DNA of 64,000 nucleotides from Solimicrobium sp040544425 (GCA_040544425.1 JBEONO010000005.1:1-64000), one strand, 5' to 3'. Shown: positions 25,476 through 35,369, counted from the first letter of the stretch. The notes: generated from the sequence alone by a model not told the origin. Translations and numbers: made by a program.

Positions 25476-25717
25476 CGTTTAATTACCTTAGCCACATCGA
25501 GATCCACCGGGACAGCTGGCAGTCGGCTTTTCAACATACCAAACCCACTTGCAAAAATATCACCAGGATTGCTTTTTACCCGCATTTCGACATGATCACC
25601 TACCAATTCAAACTCTATGCGCGTGCCTTGCCGAATGCCAAGTTGCTGCCGAACTTCCTTGGGGATAGTCACTTGACCTTTACTGGTAACCGACGTAATT
25701 TCCATTTTAGTCTCCAT
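25472..25717 (-). CDS. AbrB/MazE-type VapB antitoxin
   Basis: The start at 25717 has GAGG at a good distance. The 81-residue protein has a swapped-hairpin AbrB domain (SVTSKGQVTIPKEVRQQLGI, then TRIEFELVGDHVEMRV) and a C-terminal toxin-binding tail rich in Leu/Pro/Val. It neutralises the PIN toxin and likely represses the pair. Confidence 0.9.
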   Translation of the reverse strand: METKMEITSVTSKGQVTIPKEVRQQLGIRQGTRIEFELVGDHVEMRVKSNPGDIFASGFGMLKSRLPAVPVDLDVAKVIKR

Positions 25718-25936
25718 GTAATACCTCGTAATACTAGCATCACAGTGAATAGGTTTCAACACCCTGCTTCGATTTCCCACGCCAGTATTTCGTTTTACAG
25801 CGCTATGAATACAGGAACAATTTTTTTTGCAAGCCTACCAACCCACGCCAAACTTAAACACCTGGCATAACTTTGAGCGATAATTGCCGGTCTCCACGGA
25901 TTACTCCCCCTGCAGCAATCATCGAAAGGAATTGGC

Positions 25937-27907
25937 ATGAGCGATCAGTCGTCCCCTCCGGATTCACCCAGTCGCGAGCAAATGCTGTACTGGCTGCACG
26001 AAGCTGCCGAAATTGAACACAATCTGATGTGCTGCTATCTGTATGCCACCTACACCTTGAAGCGCAATGATTCTGCCTGGACGGAGAGCCAGAGAACTGC
26101 AGTCAATGGCTGGCGCAAGGTACTGACCTCGGTGGCGATGGAAGAGATGAGTCATCTGTGCCTGGTCGGCAACCTGATGCATGCGCTCGGGGCACCGCCG
26201 CATATGAATCGCCCGGCTTTTCCGATAGACTCGGGCCCGTATCCGGCCGGGTTTGTAATTCGTCTCGGACCGTTTTGCCAGGAGACGATAGAACATTTCA
26301 AATTTCTGGAACGCCCCGCTACCGCGCACGAAACCTTGCCGGACGGCGCCGGGTTTGAGCCACAGCGCCAGTACCGCCGCGTTGTTCCGAAAGGACGCCT
26401 GAGCCCCGGACCGCGTGACTACAACACGGTCGGTGAGCTGTATGAAACGCTGTCAGAAGCGCTGGCAGTTTTTGCGCGCAAGTATGGGGAAGCCGCCTTG
26501 TTTATCGGTGATCCGGCGCTGCAGGTTGATGCGACACTGGCACCACTGCCGGGCGTGATTGCCGTGCACGACCTGGCGAGCGCGCAACAGGCGATCAGAA
26601 CCATCGTCACGCAGGGGGAAGGCGCGGGCAGCGAACATCTGGATTCACACTTCTGTCGCTTCACGCGGGTTGGCGATGAATTGGCCGATCTGCTCAAGGC
26701 CGACCCGACGTTCAGTCCGGCCTGGCCTGCAGCAACGAATCCGGTGATGAATGCGCCGGTGATGTCAGCGGACAATCGCGTGCATATTGATCATCCAGAC
26801 AATTCACGCTGGCTCGATATCGGCAATGCCCTCTACACCACGTCGCTGCGCTGCCTGCTGCAAGGCTTCGACGCGCGCGAGCGCAAGAGCAAAGCCAGCT
26901 GGCTGGCAGTGTCATTTGCGCTGATGCGCATGACGGTACCGGTTGGTCAGGGCCTGGCGGCGCGTCCGGCCAGCGCAGCGCAGTCAGAACCACATGGTGG
27001 CTTGACGTTTACACCGCTGCGCACACTGGCTCGCCTGCCGGCCGACAGTGCCGCGTCGATGATCGCCGAACGACTGGAAGAATTGAAGCGCCGTGCGATT
27101 GAATTGCCGCTCGAGCTGGTGGAGGGAGAAACGGCCGACACCTGGCATGAGGTCATCGGCAAGTTAACCTTGCAGCAGTCGCGCCTGCGCGAAATGTCCG
27201 ATCAAGAAACTGAACCAAAACCGGTCCCAGTCAAGGTCGCGCCTGCAACGACCGTCCCCGCTGCTGCAAAAATTGAGATTGTGCGCGGCAAAGATCTCAC
27301 CATATTTTTCGACGCCGGACGATGCATTCATTCCCGTCATTGTGTCCTGGACGCGCCGACTGTATTCAAGGCCAATACACCGGGCGAATGGATTTATCCT
27401 GACGCCATCCCTGTCGATGAGTTGATTGCGGTTGCGCATAACTGTCCGTCCGGCGCAATCCGCTATGAACTGCACGACGCCAGCAAAGTGGAAAGCGCGC
27501 CTGCCGTCAATACCATCCGGATTCGCGAAAACGGGCCGTATGCGATTCATGCGCCGTTGACCCTGGCGCACAAGCCGGATGGTTTTCGTGCGACTTTGTG
27601 TCGCTGCGGTCAGTCAAAAAATAAGCCGTGGTGCGACAGTTCGCACGTTGCCGCAGGATTTGTCGCCAGCGGTGAACCGCCAAGCGGCAAGGTCGATGCC
27701 CTGACGATACGCAATGGTGAGGTTGCGGTCACGCCGACCCTGAACGGGCCCTTGCATCTGGAAGGGAATATGGAAATCTGCGCCGGAACCGGCAGGACAG
27801 TGGCGCGGGTCACCGACGCATTTTTATGTCGTTGCGGACAATCCAGGAGCAAGCCGTTTTGCGATGGCTCGCATGTGATTGCCGGATTTATTGCCGATGG
27901 CGACTGA
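25937..27907 (+). CDS. ferritin-like / Fer4_19 / double CDGSH fusion protein
   Basis: The 656-residue protein joins three types of metal module. Residues about 10-290 form a ferritin-like domain of the VioB/iminophenylpyruvate-synthase type (LHEAAEIEHNLMCCYLYATY, AMEEMSHLCLVGNLMHALG: Glu and His ligands). Residues about 456-510 are a divergent mono-cluster ferredoxin (FDAGRCIHSRHC, AHNCPSGAI). Two CDGSH-type [2Fe-2S] motifs follow: LCRCGQSKNKPWCDSSH (about 554) and LCRCGQSRSKPFCDGSH (about 630). In the first, the Gly of CDGSH is Ser. The joined set suggests an oxidase with its own electron relay. Start has GAAAGGAATTGGC. Substrate unknown. Confidence 0.88.
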   Translation: MSDQSSPPDSPSREQMLYWLHEAAEIEHNLMCCYLYATYTLKRNDSAWTESQRTAVNGWRKVLTSVAMEEMSHLCLVGNLMHALGAPPHMNRPAFPIDSGPYPAGFVIRLGPFCQETIEHFKFLERPATAHETLPDGAGFEPQRQYRRVVPKGRLSPGPRDYNTVGELYETLSEALAVFARKYGEAALFIGDPALQVDATLAPLPGVIAVHDLASAQQAIRTIVTQGEGAGSEHLDSHFCRFTRVGDELADLLKADPTFSPAWPAATNPVMNAPVMSADNRVHIDHPDNSRWLDIGNALYTTSLRCLLQGFDARERKSKASWLAVSFALMRMTVPVGQGLAARPASAAQSEPHGGLTFTPLRTLARLPADSAASMIAERLEELKRRAIELPLELVEGETADTWHEVIGKLTLQQSRLREMSDQETEPKPVPVKVAPATTVPAAAKIEIVRGKDLTIFFDAGRCIHSRHCVLDAPTVFKANTPGEWIYPDAIPVDELIAVAHNCPSGAIRYELHDASKVESAPAVNTIRIRENGPYAIHAPLTLAHKPDGFRATLCRCGQSKNKPWCDSSHVAAGFVASGEPPSGKVDALTIRNGEVAVTPTLNGPLHLEGNMEICAGTGRTVARVTDAFLCRCGQSRSKPFCDGSHVIAGFIADGD

Positions 27908-27943
27908 ACAGGCATGCAAAAAACATCTCCTGAAAATGGGTAA

Positions 27944-28495
27944 TCAGGACCGGCAGGCTGCCAGCAAAGCATCGGCAGTCTTTTCGTCACTGCTGCGACC
28001 AATGACAATTGCGCCGACCAACATGGCAAGTTCGCGCATCGCTGCCTTGCGCCTTTGCGCTTCCGAGCCTTTCATACCGCGCGACACGGCGTCAACGACG
28101 CGATTGAATCCGGCGCCAAATTCCTCCTTGACCGCCACCGATTCATGCGCCAGGTCTCCGGCAAGGGAAGGCATGGCGCAGCCAAGGCCGGGATTGTCGA
28201 GATGCCCTTTCGACAGGTACAGCTTGCGGTACTCTTCCAATGCACTCTTTGGATCGACTGTCTCCATGCGCTGTTCCAGCACCGAAGCAAACTCATCAAA
28301 TGCTGCGTTCAATGCCTCAACCAGCAATTCCTCCTTGGAATTGAAGTGACGATAAAAGCCACCGTGCGTCATACCGGCATCGGCCATTGCATCGGCCACA
28401 CTGGTATTTTTGACACCGCGTTCCCGAAATAAGCGCGACGCACCTTTGACGATGCGATCATGATTTTCATCCATGTCCAGTTTCGATACTTTCAT
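27944..28495 (-). CDS. TetR/AcrR-family regulator of RND pump
   Basis: The 183-residue protein has an HTH (about 14-60: GASRLFRERGVKNTSVADAM, AGMTHGGFYRHFNSKEELL) typical of the AcrR group of regulators that sense reactive or toxic compounds, and a helical C-domain with a Cys (GLGCAMPSLAGDLAHES). It is divergent from the outer membrane factor gene, and a composite repeat in between is a likely operator. It probably represses the three pump genes. Confidence 0.88.
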   Translation of the reverse strand: MKVSKLDMDENHDRIVKGASRLFRERGVKNTSVADAMADAGMTHGGFYRHFNSKEELLVEALNAAFDEFASVLEQRMETVDPKSALEEYRKLYLSKGHLDNPGLGCAMPSLAGDLAHESVAVKEEFGAGFNRVVDAVSRGMKGSEAQRRKAAMRELAMLVGAIVIGRSSDEKTADALLAACRS

Positions 28496-28522
28496 TTTCC
28501 GACCTCTTAAAAATCATTTGCA

Positions 28523-28569
28523 TTTTTAGATTATACCCATCATACTAGATTATAGTCATCATCTAAAAA
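28523..28569. promoter_or_regulatory. composite operator between TetR and RND genes
   Basis: Outer arms TTTTTAGAT (28523-28531) and ATCTAAAAA (28561-28569) are perfect inverted repeats. Inside, TAGATTATA-CCATCAT-type units repeat directly at 28527-28545 and 28546-28563. This suits binding of two TetR dimers and lies midway in the divergent region. Confidence 0.65.
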
Positions 28570-28641
28570 TACTTTCTTGATTAGTTCGCAGCTTTTTAGA
28601 TTGAATGTGCCGCCGACAGAAAATGATAAGGACAGAGTTTT

Positions 28642-30153
28642 ATGCGCAGAAATAGACAGGCCAATTGCTGGAGCAGGACGGAAAAAATTGGACTTCGGTT
28701 AACGCTGGGTCCCATTTTTTTTACTTCATTTTTATTGACGGGCTGCGCGGGCGATCAGGTGATGCCGCCCCATTTGGCGATTGCTTTATCCACTCAGTAC
28801 GCCCATGAGAACGGCGGCTCAGTTGAGACTGGTGACAACTGGTGGGACAAGTACCAGGACCCGGAACTGGCGCGACTGATCGGGCAGTCCTTGGCAGCCA
28901 ATCAGGATGTGCTCGTTGCAGTCAACCGTCTGGACGAAGCGAAAGCGCAATTGGGCGCACAGACTTCCCGGCTGTTGCCCAGCGTCGCGCTCGGTGCTTC
29001 CGCCTTACGAAGCTCGAGTGGATTGCCGGCGCGGGTCAAGCAGGGCATGCCGGATACCCGGGCAACACAGATTGATGGCAGTCTGAGCTGGGAGATTGAT
29101 ATCTCCGGGCGGATTCAATCGGCCAGGGCGGCCGCGAAAGCGGATCTGGTCAGCACCCAGAGTGAAATCGCTGGCGTGCAGCTGATGGTCGCCGGTGAAG
29201 TGGCGCGGGCCTATTTCACGCTGCGTTCTGCGTCGCAAAGAGTTGCCTTGCTGGAGTCATTGCTGCAGGCGCAACGCGATTATCTTGATCTGATCAGACA
29301 GCGCCATGCAGAAGGATTCACCGATGCGCTGATCCTGGCGCGTGTGAGCGCCTCAGTAGCGGAATCGGAAGCGCAACTGCCCGAGCTGCGCAAAGTCATT
29401 GGTGTCACGGAACATCAGCTGGCGCGTTTGACCGGGGCCAATCCTTCCGTGCCACCGACTCAGTCGGTCGACAACTATCCATGGCCGATCGTCGCGCCGA
29501 TCCACGCCGGTCAGCCGTCCGATCTGCTCAGACGCAGACCCGACCTGATTGCCGCCGAGGCTCAATATGTCGCGCAGTCGTATCGGGAAAACGAATCGAG
29601 GGCACTGCAGTGGCCGCAAATTTTTGTCTCGGCGCTGCTCGGCCGCGAAAATCTGACTTTGAACGCCATCCCCTATTCGCCGGCCCGTTTCTCGAATGTT
29701 GCCGCCGCGTTCGCCATCCCGCTATTGAATCGCGGTCAGATCGACGCCAATATTGCAACCCAGTCGGCGCGCACTCACGAAGCTCTGCTGCAGTGGCAGA
29801 AATCATGTCTGGTGGCGATTGAGGAAGTGGAAAATAGTTTACTGGCACAGGCGGAACAAGCCCAAATACTGGCGCAGTTGACAGTTGCAGTGACCGCGCA
29901 AAAAAAAGTACTGGATCTGAGCGAGTCGCTGTATCGCGAAGGACAGATCGACCGGTTGGCGCTGCTTGGCGCAAAACAGGCTCTGCTTGGCGAACAAATG
30001 ACTCTGTCATCCATTGAGCTGCAAACGACACTCATTGACGTCCAGCTGATCAAAGCCCTGGGCGGTGGCTGGAAGGCGGATCGTTCTGCCGACATCGCAC
30101 TGCAAAACAGTCAACCCAAACCCGAACAATCAGACACTGGAGCTAAACCGTGA
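28642..30153 (+). CDS. RND efflux outer membrane lipoprotein (NodT family)
   Basis: The 503-residue protein has a lipobox (FLLTGC, Cys35) and two TolC-type OEP repeats with WWDKYQDPELARLIGQSLAANQD, LPSVALGASALRSS and, in the second half, RRRPDLIAAEAQ. It forms the outer membrane channel of a tripartite pump. Its stop overlaps the start of the membrane fusion gene by 4 bp. The N-terminus is somewhat long before the signal core but I see no better start. Confidence 0.92.
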   Translation: MRRNRQANCWSRTEKIGLRLTLGPIFFTSFLLTGCAGDQVMPPHLAIALSTQYAHENGGSVETGDNWWDKYQDPELARLIGQSLAANQDVLVAVNRLDEAKAQLGAQTSRLLPSVALGASALRSSSGLPARVKQGMPDTRATQIDGSLSWEIDISGRIQSARAAAKADLVSTQSEIAGVQLMVAGEVARAYFTLRSASQRVALLESLLQAQRDYLDLIRQRHAEGFTDALILARVSASVAESEAQLPELRKVIGVTEHQLARLTGANPSVPPTQSVDNYPWPIVAPIHAGQPSDLLRRRPDLIAAEAQYVAQSYRENESRALQWPQIFVSALLGRENLTLNAIPYSPARFSNVAAAFAIPLLNRGQIDANIATQSARTHEALLQWQKSCLVAIEEVENSLLAQAEQAQILAQLTVAVTAQKKVLDLSESLYREGQIDRLALLGAKQALLGEQMTLSSIELQTTLIDVQLIKALGGGWKADRSADIALQNSQPKPEQSDTGAKP

Positions 30154-31274
30154 GCACTATCAATAAAATCAGTACGCTGGCCCTGTGCAGCACAAGTCTG
30201 CTAATTCTGGCGGGATGCGGCTCGCATACTCAGGACAAGGCGGTCGACAAAGTTGTGTATGTCAGTCTCGCCAAATCCGACTCTTCTCAGGCGTCGCGCA
30301 TCCTCACCGGTGTCGTGCAGGCGCGCGTCGAAACCGATCTGGGCTTTCGGGTGGACGGCCGCGTAACCCAACGGCTGGTCGATACCGGCCAGCATGTCGA
30401 GGCAGGTCAGGTTCTGGCACGACTCGATCCGAACGACTATCAACTGGCCAGCAGGGCCGCAGCCGCTCAGGTTGCCGCGACAAAAGCGGAACTTGACCAG
30501 GCCAGGCTCGAGCAAGCCAGACTGGAACGCCTCTCCCCCACCGGCGCAATCAGTCAGTCCGATCTGGAACGCCAGAGTGCTGCCACGGCCAGCGCCACCG
30601 CGCGCTACGATGCGGCACAGCGGCAATCTGACCTGGCCAAAAACAAACTCGCCTACGCACAACTGACGGCACCCTATGCTGGCATCATCAAGTCGATCAA
30701 CACGGACGCTGGTCAGGTGGTCAAGGAAGGTCAGATCATCATCGCCATGGCCCACGATGGCGACCGGGAAATCGTGGTTGATATTCCCGAAGATCTGTTC
30801 GTCGCGGTCAGACAGATGAAACCGACCGCAGCACTGTGGTCCCAGCCTTCAATCAGCATGAACCTGGCACTGCGCGAGCTTTCTCAGTCAGCCACGCAAC
30901 AGGGCAGAGTTTATCGCGCCAGATACAAAATCATCAGCCCGGACAGCAAGACGCTCAACGCTGTCGCCCTGGGATCAACTGCAGAAGTGACCATGCATGC
31001 AGCGATCGAAACCGGTGTACGCATTCCGGTGACGGCCTTGATCAAAACAACTGCCTCGGCCGGTGTTTGGGTGGTTCACAAAGAGGATGGGAAACTGGTA
31101 TTCACGCCGATTACCCTCGTGCACTCAGACCTGAACTTTGCCACCGTGACTGGTATCGCACCGGGAACGCCGGTGGTGAGCGTGGGTGCGCAGAAGCTCG
31201 ACGCCGGCATGAAAGTGCGGGCGATTGAACGTCACGACGATGTTCTGGCAACTACTGGCGGGCAAGGTCAATAA
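30150..31274 (+). CDS. RND periplasmic adaptor (membrane fusion protein)
   Basis: The 374-residue lipoprotein (LLILAGC, Cys23) shows the fusion-protein order: barrel strand TGVVQARVETDLGFRVDGRV, lipoyl half LVDTGQHVEAGQVLARLDPND, an Ala/Gln/Lys-rich hairpin (about 95-160) and the second lipoyl half APYAGIIKSINTDAGQVVKE. It links the inner membrane pump to the outer channel. The gene is overlapped by both neighbours. Confidence 0.93.
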   Translation: MSTINKISTLALCSTSLLILAGCGSHTQDKAVDKVVYVSLAKSDSSQASRILTGVVQARVETDLGFRVDGRVTQRLVDTGQHVEAGQVLARLDPNDYQLASRAAAAQVAATKAELDQARLEQARLERLSPTGAISQSDLERQSAATASATARYDAAQRQSDLAKNKLAYAQLTAPYAGIIKSINTDAGQVVKEGQIIIAMAHDGDREIVVDIPEDLFVAVRQMKPTAALWSQPSISMNLALRELSQSATQQGRVYRARYKIISPDSKTLNAVALGSTAEVTMHAAIETGVRIPVTALIKTTASAGVWVVHKEDGKLVFTPITLVHSDLNFATVTGIAPGTPVVSVGAQKLDAGMKVRAIERHDDVLATTGGQGQ

Positions 31275-34200
31275 TGCAATCATTTAATTTATCCGAGTGG
31301 GCCGTCAAACATCGCGCCATTGTGTTGTTTCTGATGATCGCAGCGATCGGCGCGGGCATCTTTTCCTTTTTAAAATTGGGCCGTCTGGAAGACCCGACCT
31401 TCAACGTTCCGCAAATGACGGCGGTGGTGGTTTGGCCGGGTGCGACGGCGCAGCAAATGCAGGATCAGGTGGTCAATCGCATTGAACGAAAAATGCAGGA
31501 GCTGGACGGCTTTGAGTATGTCAACAGTTTTTCCAGGCAGGGCTTTGCCGGGATCACGCTGCGCATGAAAGGCGGATTGAAAAAATCCGAACTCGATGAT
31601 GCCTGGTACCAGACCAGAAAGAAAATCAATGATATCCGCAGCGAATTTCCCGAAGGCGTCAAGGGTCCGTTTTTTAACGATGAATACAACGATGTGTACG
31701 GCATACTGTATGCCATCGTCGCTCCGGACCTGAGCAATGCTGAACGGTTAACCGTGAGTGAAGAAATCAAGCGCCGCCTGCAAAGTGTGAGCGGTGTCAA
31801 CAAGGTCGATATTCTTGGCAGACAGGCTGAGAAAGTTTATGTTGAAATTTCTTCGCAAAAGTTGGCCGCGTTGGGCCTGTCGCCCAATCTGATTATCGAG
31901 ACCCTCAGCAGGCAGAATTTGATCACCCCGTCCGGCAGCGCTGAAGGTCAGCATGACAGCGTCGTGGTGCGCACCGATGGCGCCCTGCATTCGGCCCAGG
32001 ATGTCGCCGACGTGAGTCTGTCGCTTGGTGGACGAATTTTAAAACTGTCAGATGTTGCCACGATCCACAGCGGCTATGAAGAACCGGCCAGTTTTATTGT
32101 CCGGCACAATGGCACACCGGCTTTGGCCATTGGCGTGACGATGGCCAGAAACGGCAATATTCTTGCCCTTGGTGCAGCGCTGGATAAAGAGACCAAAGCA
32201 ATTCAGGCCTCCTTGCCAGTGGGCGTCACAATGGAAAAATATGCCAATCAGCCTGGCGTGGTGGAAGAGTCGGTGGGCGAATTCGAACGCTCATTTTTCG
32301 AAGCCCTGGCTATTGTGCTGGTGGTGTCGTTTGCGACGCTGGGCTGGCGTACCGGTCTGGTGGTGGCAGCGTCGGTGCCACTGGTGCTCAGTATCACGGC
32401 AACGGTGATGTACTTTAATGGATGGAATCTGGAGCGCATTTCGCTCGGCGCCCTGATCATCGGCCTGGGCCTGCTGGTTGATGATGCCATTATCGCGGTC
32501 GAAATGATGGTGGTAAAACTGGAAGAAGGCTGGGACATCGTGCGCGCTGCCACCTTCGCCTATACCTCAACCGCTTTCCCGATGTTGACCGGAACCCTGG
32601 TCACGATTGCCGGATTCATGCCGGTCGGATTTGCGAAATCGGCGGCGGGAGAATATGCCGGTGGGATATTCTGGGTGGTCGGCACGGCGCTGATTGCGTC
32701 CTGGATTGTTGCCGTTATTTTTACGCCCTATCTTGGCATTCTGCTGTTACCGAAAGTGCACGCCGGGCATGCCGCCCACGATCCCTATGACAGTGCGCGT
32801 TACCGGCGCTTTCGCAAGCTGATTGACTGGTGTGTTACGCGGCGCAAAACAATTCTCGCCGCAACCATCTTCGCCTTCCTTGCCGCGGGCTTCGGCATGA
32901 CTTTCGTGCAGCAGCAATTCTTTCCGACCGCATCGCGCCTTGAACTGTTGGTGGAGCTGCGCACCCGCGAAGGTGCTTCGATCACGGCCACCGAGTTCGA
33001 AGTCAAGAGAATGGAAAAAATTCTGCAAGGCGACAAGGATATTGAATTTTTTACTGCCTACATTGGTGCCGGATCGCCGCACTTTTATCTGTCGCTGGCA
33101 CCGGAATTACCGAGTCCCAGTTTTGCCCAGTTTGTGGTGATGACGAAAAGCCCGGAATCGCGTGAACATTTGCGCAAACGTTTGCTCGAACTGTTCGCCA
33201 AAGACGAGGTATTTCCGGACACCCGCGGCCGGGTGCTGCGCCTTGAATTTGGCCCGCCGGTCGGATTCCCGGTGCAGTTTCGGGTAATCGGGCCAGACAC
33301 CGACAAAGTCCGGGATATCGCCTACGCGGTCAGAGACGTGGTAAGAAAGAGCGCACTGGTACGGGACACGCAGCTGGACTGGAATGAAAAGGTCAGATCG
33401 ATCCGTGTCCACGTCAATCATGACAAGGCGCGCCAACTCGGCATCAGCAGCGCTGACATCCAGAACTACGTGCAGGTGGCATTGACCGGCATTCCGGTCA
33501 CACAGATTACCAAAGGTGAGGAACTGGTCGAGGTGGTATTGCGCGGCACGCCGACGGAACGCGGCTCACTGGACCGGATCGCGGATTTGCAGATCACTGC
33601 CAGAGATGGCGCTTCGGTACCGCTGTCGCAAGTCGCCAAGGTTGAAGCGACTTTTGAGGAACCGGTGCTCTGGCGCAGAAATCGCGACATGGCGCTGACC
33701 GTGCGCTGCGATGTGGCCGATGGCGTGCAGGCACCGGATGCCACGACAAAGATCTGGCCCGATCTGAAACCCATCATCGACAGTCTGCCGAGCGGATACC
33801 GGATTGAACAAGGTGGTGCCATCGAAGAAAGTGACAAATCGAATACCGCTTTGTTTGCAGTCTTTCCGGCCATGGTCGTGGTCACTCTGCTGTTCCTGAT
33901 GTTTCAACTGCAAAGTTTCTCGCGCGTGTTGATGGTCTTTATGACGGCACCACTGGGTTTGATCGGGGTGGTCCCTGCCCTGCTGATTTTTCAGGCGCCG
34001 TTTGGCTTTGTGGCCCTCTTGGGCGTGATCGCGCTGGGGGGCATGATCATGCGTAATTCGGTCATTTTGGTGGACCAGATCGAGCAGAATATTGCCAGGG
34101 GCATGGCCAGCTGGGATGCGATTGTGGAAGCGACTGTCAGACGTGCCCGGCCAGTGATCCTGACTGCGGCGGCGGCCACGCTGGCCATGATCCCGTTGAC

Positions 34201-34330
34201 CGGCAGCGTGTTCTGGGGACCCATGGCCATTGCCATCATGGGTGGGCTGGTCGTTGCAACTCTGCTGACCCTGTTATTTTTACCGGCCTTGTATGCCGCC
34301 TGGTTTCGGGCAAATAAAGTACAACCATGA
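31274..34330 (+). CDS. RND multidrug efflux transporter
   Basis: The 1018-residue protein is a full-length RND permease with twelve membrane helices and two large periplasmic loops. Helix 4 carries the proton-relay Asp pair (GLLVDDAIIAVEMM) and the later half has GGMIMRNSVILVDQIEQNIARG. The overall similarity looks closer to the hydrophobe/amphiphile (HAE) group than to metal pumps. With the lipoprotein adaptor and NodT channel it expels organic compounds using the proton gradient. The start overlaps the adaptor stop by one base. Confidence 0.94.
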   Translation: MQSFNLSEWAVKHRAIVLFLMIAAIGAGIFSFLKLGRLEDPTFNVPQMTAVVVWPGATAQQMQDQVVNRIERKMQELDGFEYVNSFSRQGFAGITLRMKGGLKKSELDDAWYQTRKKINDIRSEFPEGVKGPFFNDEYNDVYGILYAIVAPDLSNAERLTVSEEIKRRLQSVSGVNKVDILGRQAEKVYVEISSQKLAALGLSPNLIIETLSRQNLITPSGSAEGQHDSVVVRTDGALHSAQDVADVSLSLGGRILKLSDVATIHSGYEEPASFIVRHNGTPALAIGVTMARNGNILALGAALDKETKAIQASLPVGVTMEKYANQPGVVEESVGEFERSFFEALAIVLVVSFATLGWRTGLVVAASVPLVLSITATVMYFNGWNLERISLGALIIGLGLLVDDAIIAVEMMVVKLEEGWDIVRAATFAYTSTAFPMLTGTLVTIAGFMPVGFAKSAAGEYAGGIFWVVGTALIASWIVAVIFTPYLGILLLPKVHAGHAAHDPYDSARYRRFRKLIDWCVTRRKTILAATIFAFLAAGFGMTFVQQQFFPTASRLELLVELRTREGASITATEFEVKRMEKILQGDKDIEFFTAYIGAGSPHFYLSLAPELPSPSFAQFVVMTKSPESREHLRKRLLELFAKDEVFPDTRGRVLRLEFGPPVGFPVQFRVIGPDTDKVRDIAYAVRDVVRKSALVRDTQLDWNEKVRSIRVHVNHDKARQLGISSADIQNYVQVALTGIPVTQITKGEELVEVVLRGTPTERGSLDRIADLQITARDGASVPLSQVAKVEATFEEPVLWRRNRDMALTVRCDVADGVQAPDATTKIWPDLKPIIDSLPSGYRIEQGGAIEESDKSNTALFAVFPAMVVVTLLFLMFQLQSFSRVLMVFMTAPLGLIGVVPALLIFQAPFGFVALLGVIALGGMIMRNSVILVDQIEQNIARGMASWDAIVEATVRRARPVILTAAAATLAMIPLTGSVFWGPMAIAIMGGLVVATLLTLLFLPALYAAWFRANKVQP

Positions 34331-34373
34331 AATTGCTGCATTTTTTATCCCGCATGACCAACCGAGGAATTTG

Positions 34374-35225
34374 ATGAAAAACCTGACTGACACAGTACGA
34401 GAACATTATGAGCTTGCCGTAGCAGACCAGTCCACACTGATTGCAGAGTTATCCGAAATCATTGACGGCATGCCCAAACCCTTGTTACCAACCAGCTTCA
34501 GCTCGTTTGATCAATTTCATGTCGGCGGGCTGACAGCGACCAGTAAATTATCAGAGCAGCTGGGCATCACCAGCGCCATGCATGTCCTCGATGCAGGCTC
34601 GGGTCTGGGTGGACCGTCACGTATTCTGGCCTCGGTATTCGGATGCACGGTAAGCGGCGTTGATTTATCCGCTGCTTATGTGGCCGTTTCCGAGCTCATT
34701 GCACAGAAGCTCGGGATGCAGGAGCAGGTGACATATCAAACCGGAGATATCACCTCCCTGCCATTTGCTGACCACAGCTTTGACGTGGTCTGGAGTCAGC
34801 ATGTGGTAATGAATATCGTCAACCGCTCGCAGCTGTATCAGGAAATTTATCGCGTTCTGAAGCCGGGCGGGAAATTCGCGTTTTATGATCCGATCGCCGC
34901 CGACTCGAAAGCGCCACTTCACTACCCGGTGCCGTGGGCGGAAACATCCGCAACGACGACCCTGCTGACGAAACAGGAGACGCTGGACGCCGTTGCTGAT
35001 GCCGGTCTGACCTTGACCATGTGGGACGATGTGACAGAACTGGGTATTGGCTGGCTGGAACGGCAGCGCAACCTGCAACAGCAAAACGGCGCTGAAGGAG
35101 TCAGGTCAGCATTAAGCCCGGCGCTGGTTGTGGGGCAGCGCATGCAGGGCATGGTGGCAAATTTTGCCAAAAATCTTGGCGAAGAACGCGCCAGGCTTGC
35201 AATGGCTATTTTTGTCAAAAACTGA
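34374..35225 (+). CDS. class I SAM methyltransferase (small molecule)
   Basis: The start at 34374 has GAGGAATTTG upstream, 43 bp after the RND gene. The 283-residue protein has motif I HVLDAGSGLGGPSRIL, motif II SGVDLSAAYV, GDITSLPFADHSFDVVWSQH and RVLKPGGKFAFYDP. It resembles UbiE-like and sarcosine/dimethylglycine methyltransferases. Being last in the pump operon it may modify the same compound that the pump removes, for example to detoxify it. Confidence 0.85.
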   Translation: MKNLTDTVREHYELAVADQSTLIAELSEIIDGMPKPLLPTSFSSFDQFHVGGLTATSKLSEQLGITSAMHVLDAGSGLGGPSRILASVFGCTVSGVDLSAAYVAVSELIAQKLGMQEQVTYQTGDITSLPFADHSFDVVWSQHVVMNIVNRSQLYQEIYRVLKPGGKFAFYDPIAADSKAPLHYPVPWAETSATTTLLTKQETLDAVADAGLTLTMWDDVTELGIGWLERQRNLQQQNGAEGVRSALSPALVVGQRMQGMVANFAKNLGEERARLAMAIFVKN

Positions 35226-35287
35226 ACTGAAGCCGCATCCCGGTTGGGTTGAGATGCAGCCGGCAATGCACGTCAATTTTTTAATTT

Positions 35288-35316
35288 AAATTGTGCAACA
35301 GCCTGTTGCACAATTT
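35288..35316. terminator. perfect 13-bp-arm hairpin, first of two
   Basis: AAATTGTGCAACA-GCC-TGTTGCACAATTT is a perfect inverted repeat, followed by T residues and preceded by TTTTTTAATTT. It lies between the convergent methyltransferase gene (ends 35225) and AMACR gene (ends 35478), so a two-way terminator is the simplest reading. Confidence 0.6.
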
Positions 35317-35340
35317 TGCGACTGAGAACCGGCATAGAAG

Positions 35341-35369
35341 CAATTGTCCAACAGCTTGTTGGACAATTG
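35341..35369. repeat. perfect 13-bp-arm hairpin, second of two
   Basis: CAATTGTCCAACA-GCT-TGTTGGACAATTG is a close relative of the first hairpin, with a single paired base change (GC to CG) in each arm. It lacks a T tail. A second terminator, an operator or a palindromic repeat family member are all possible. Confidence 0.55.
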
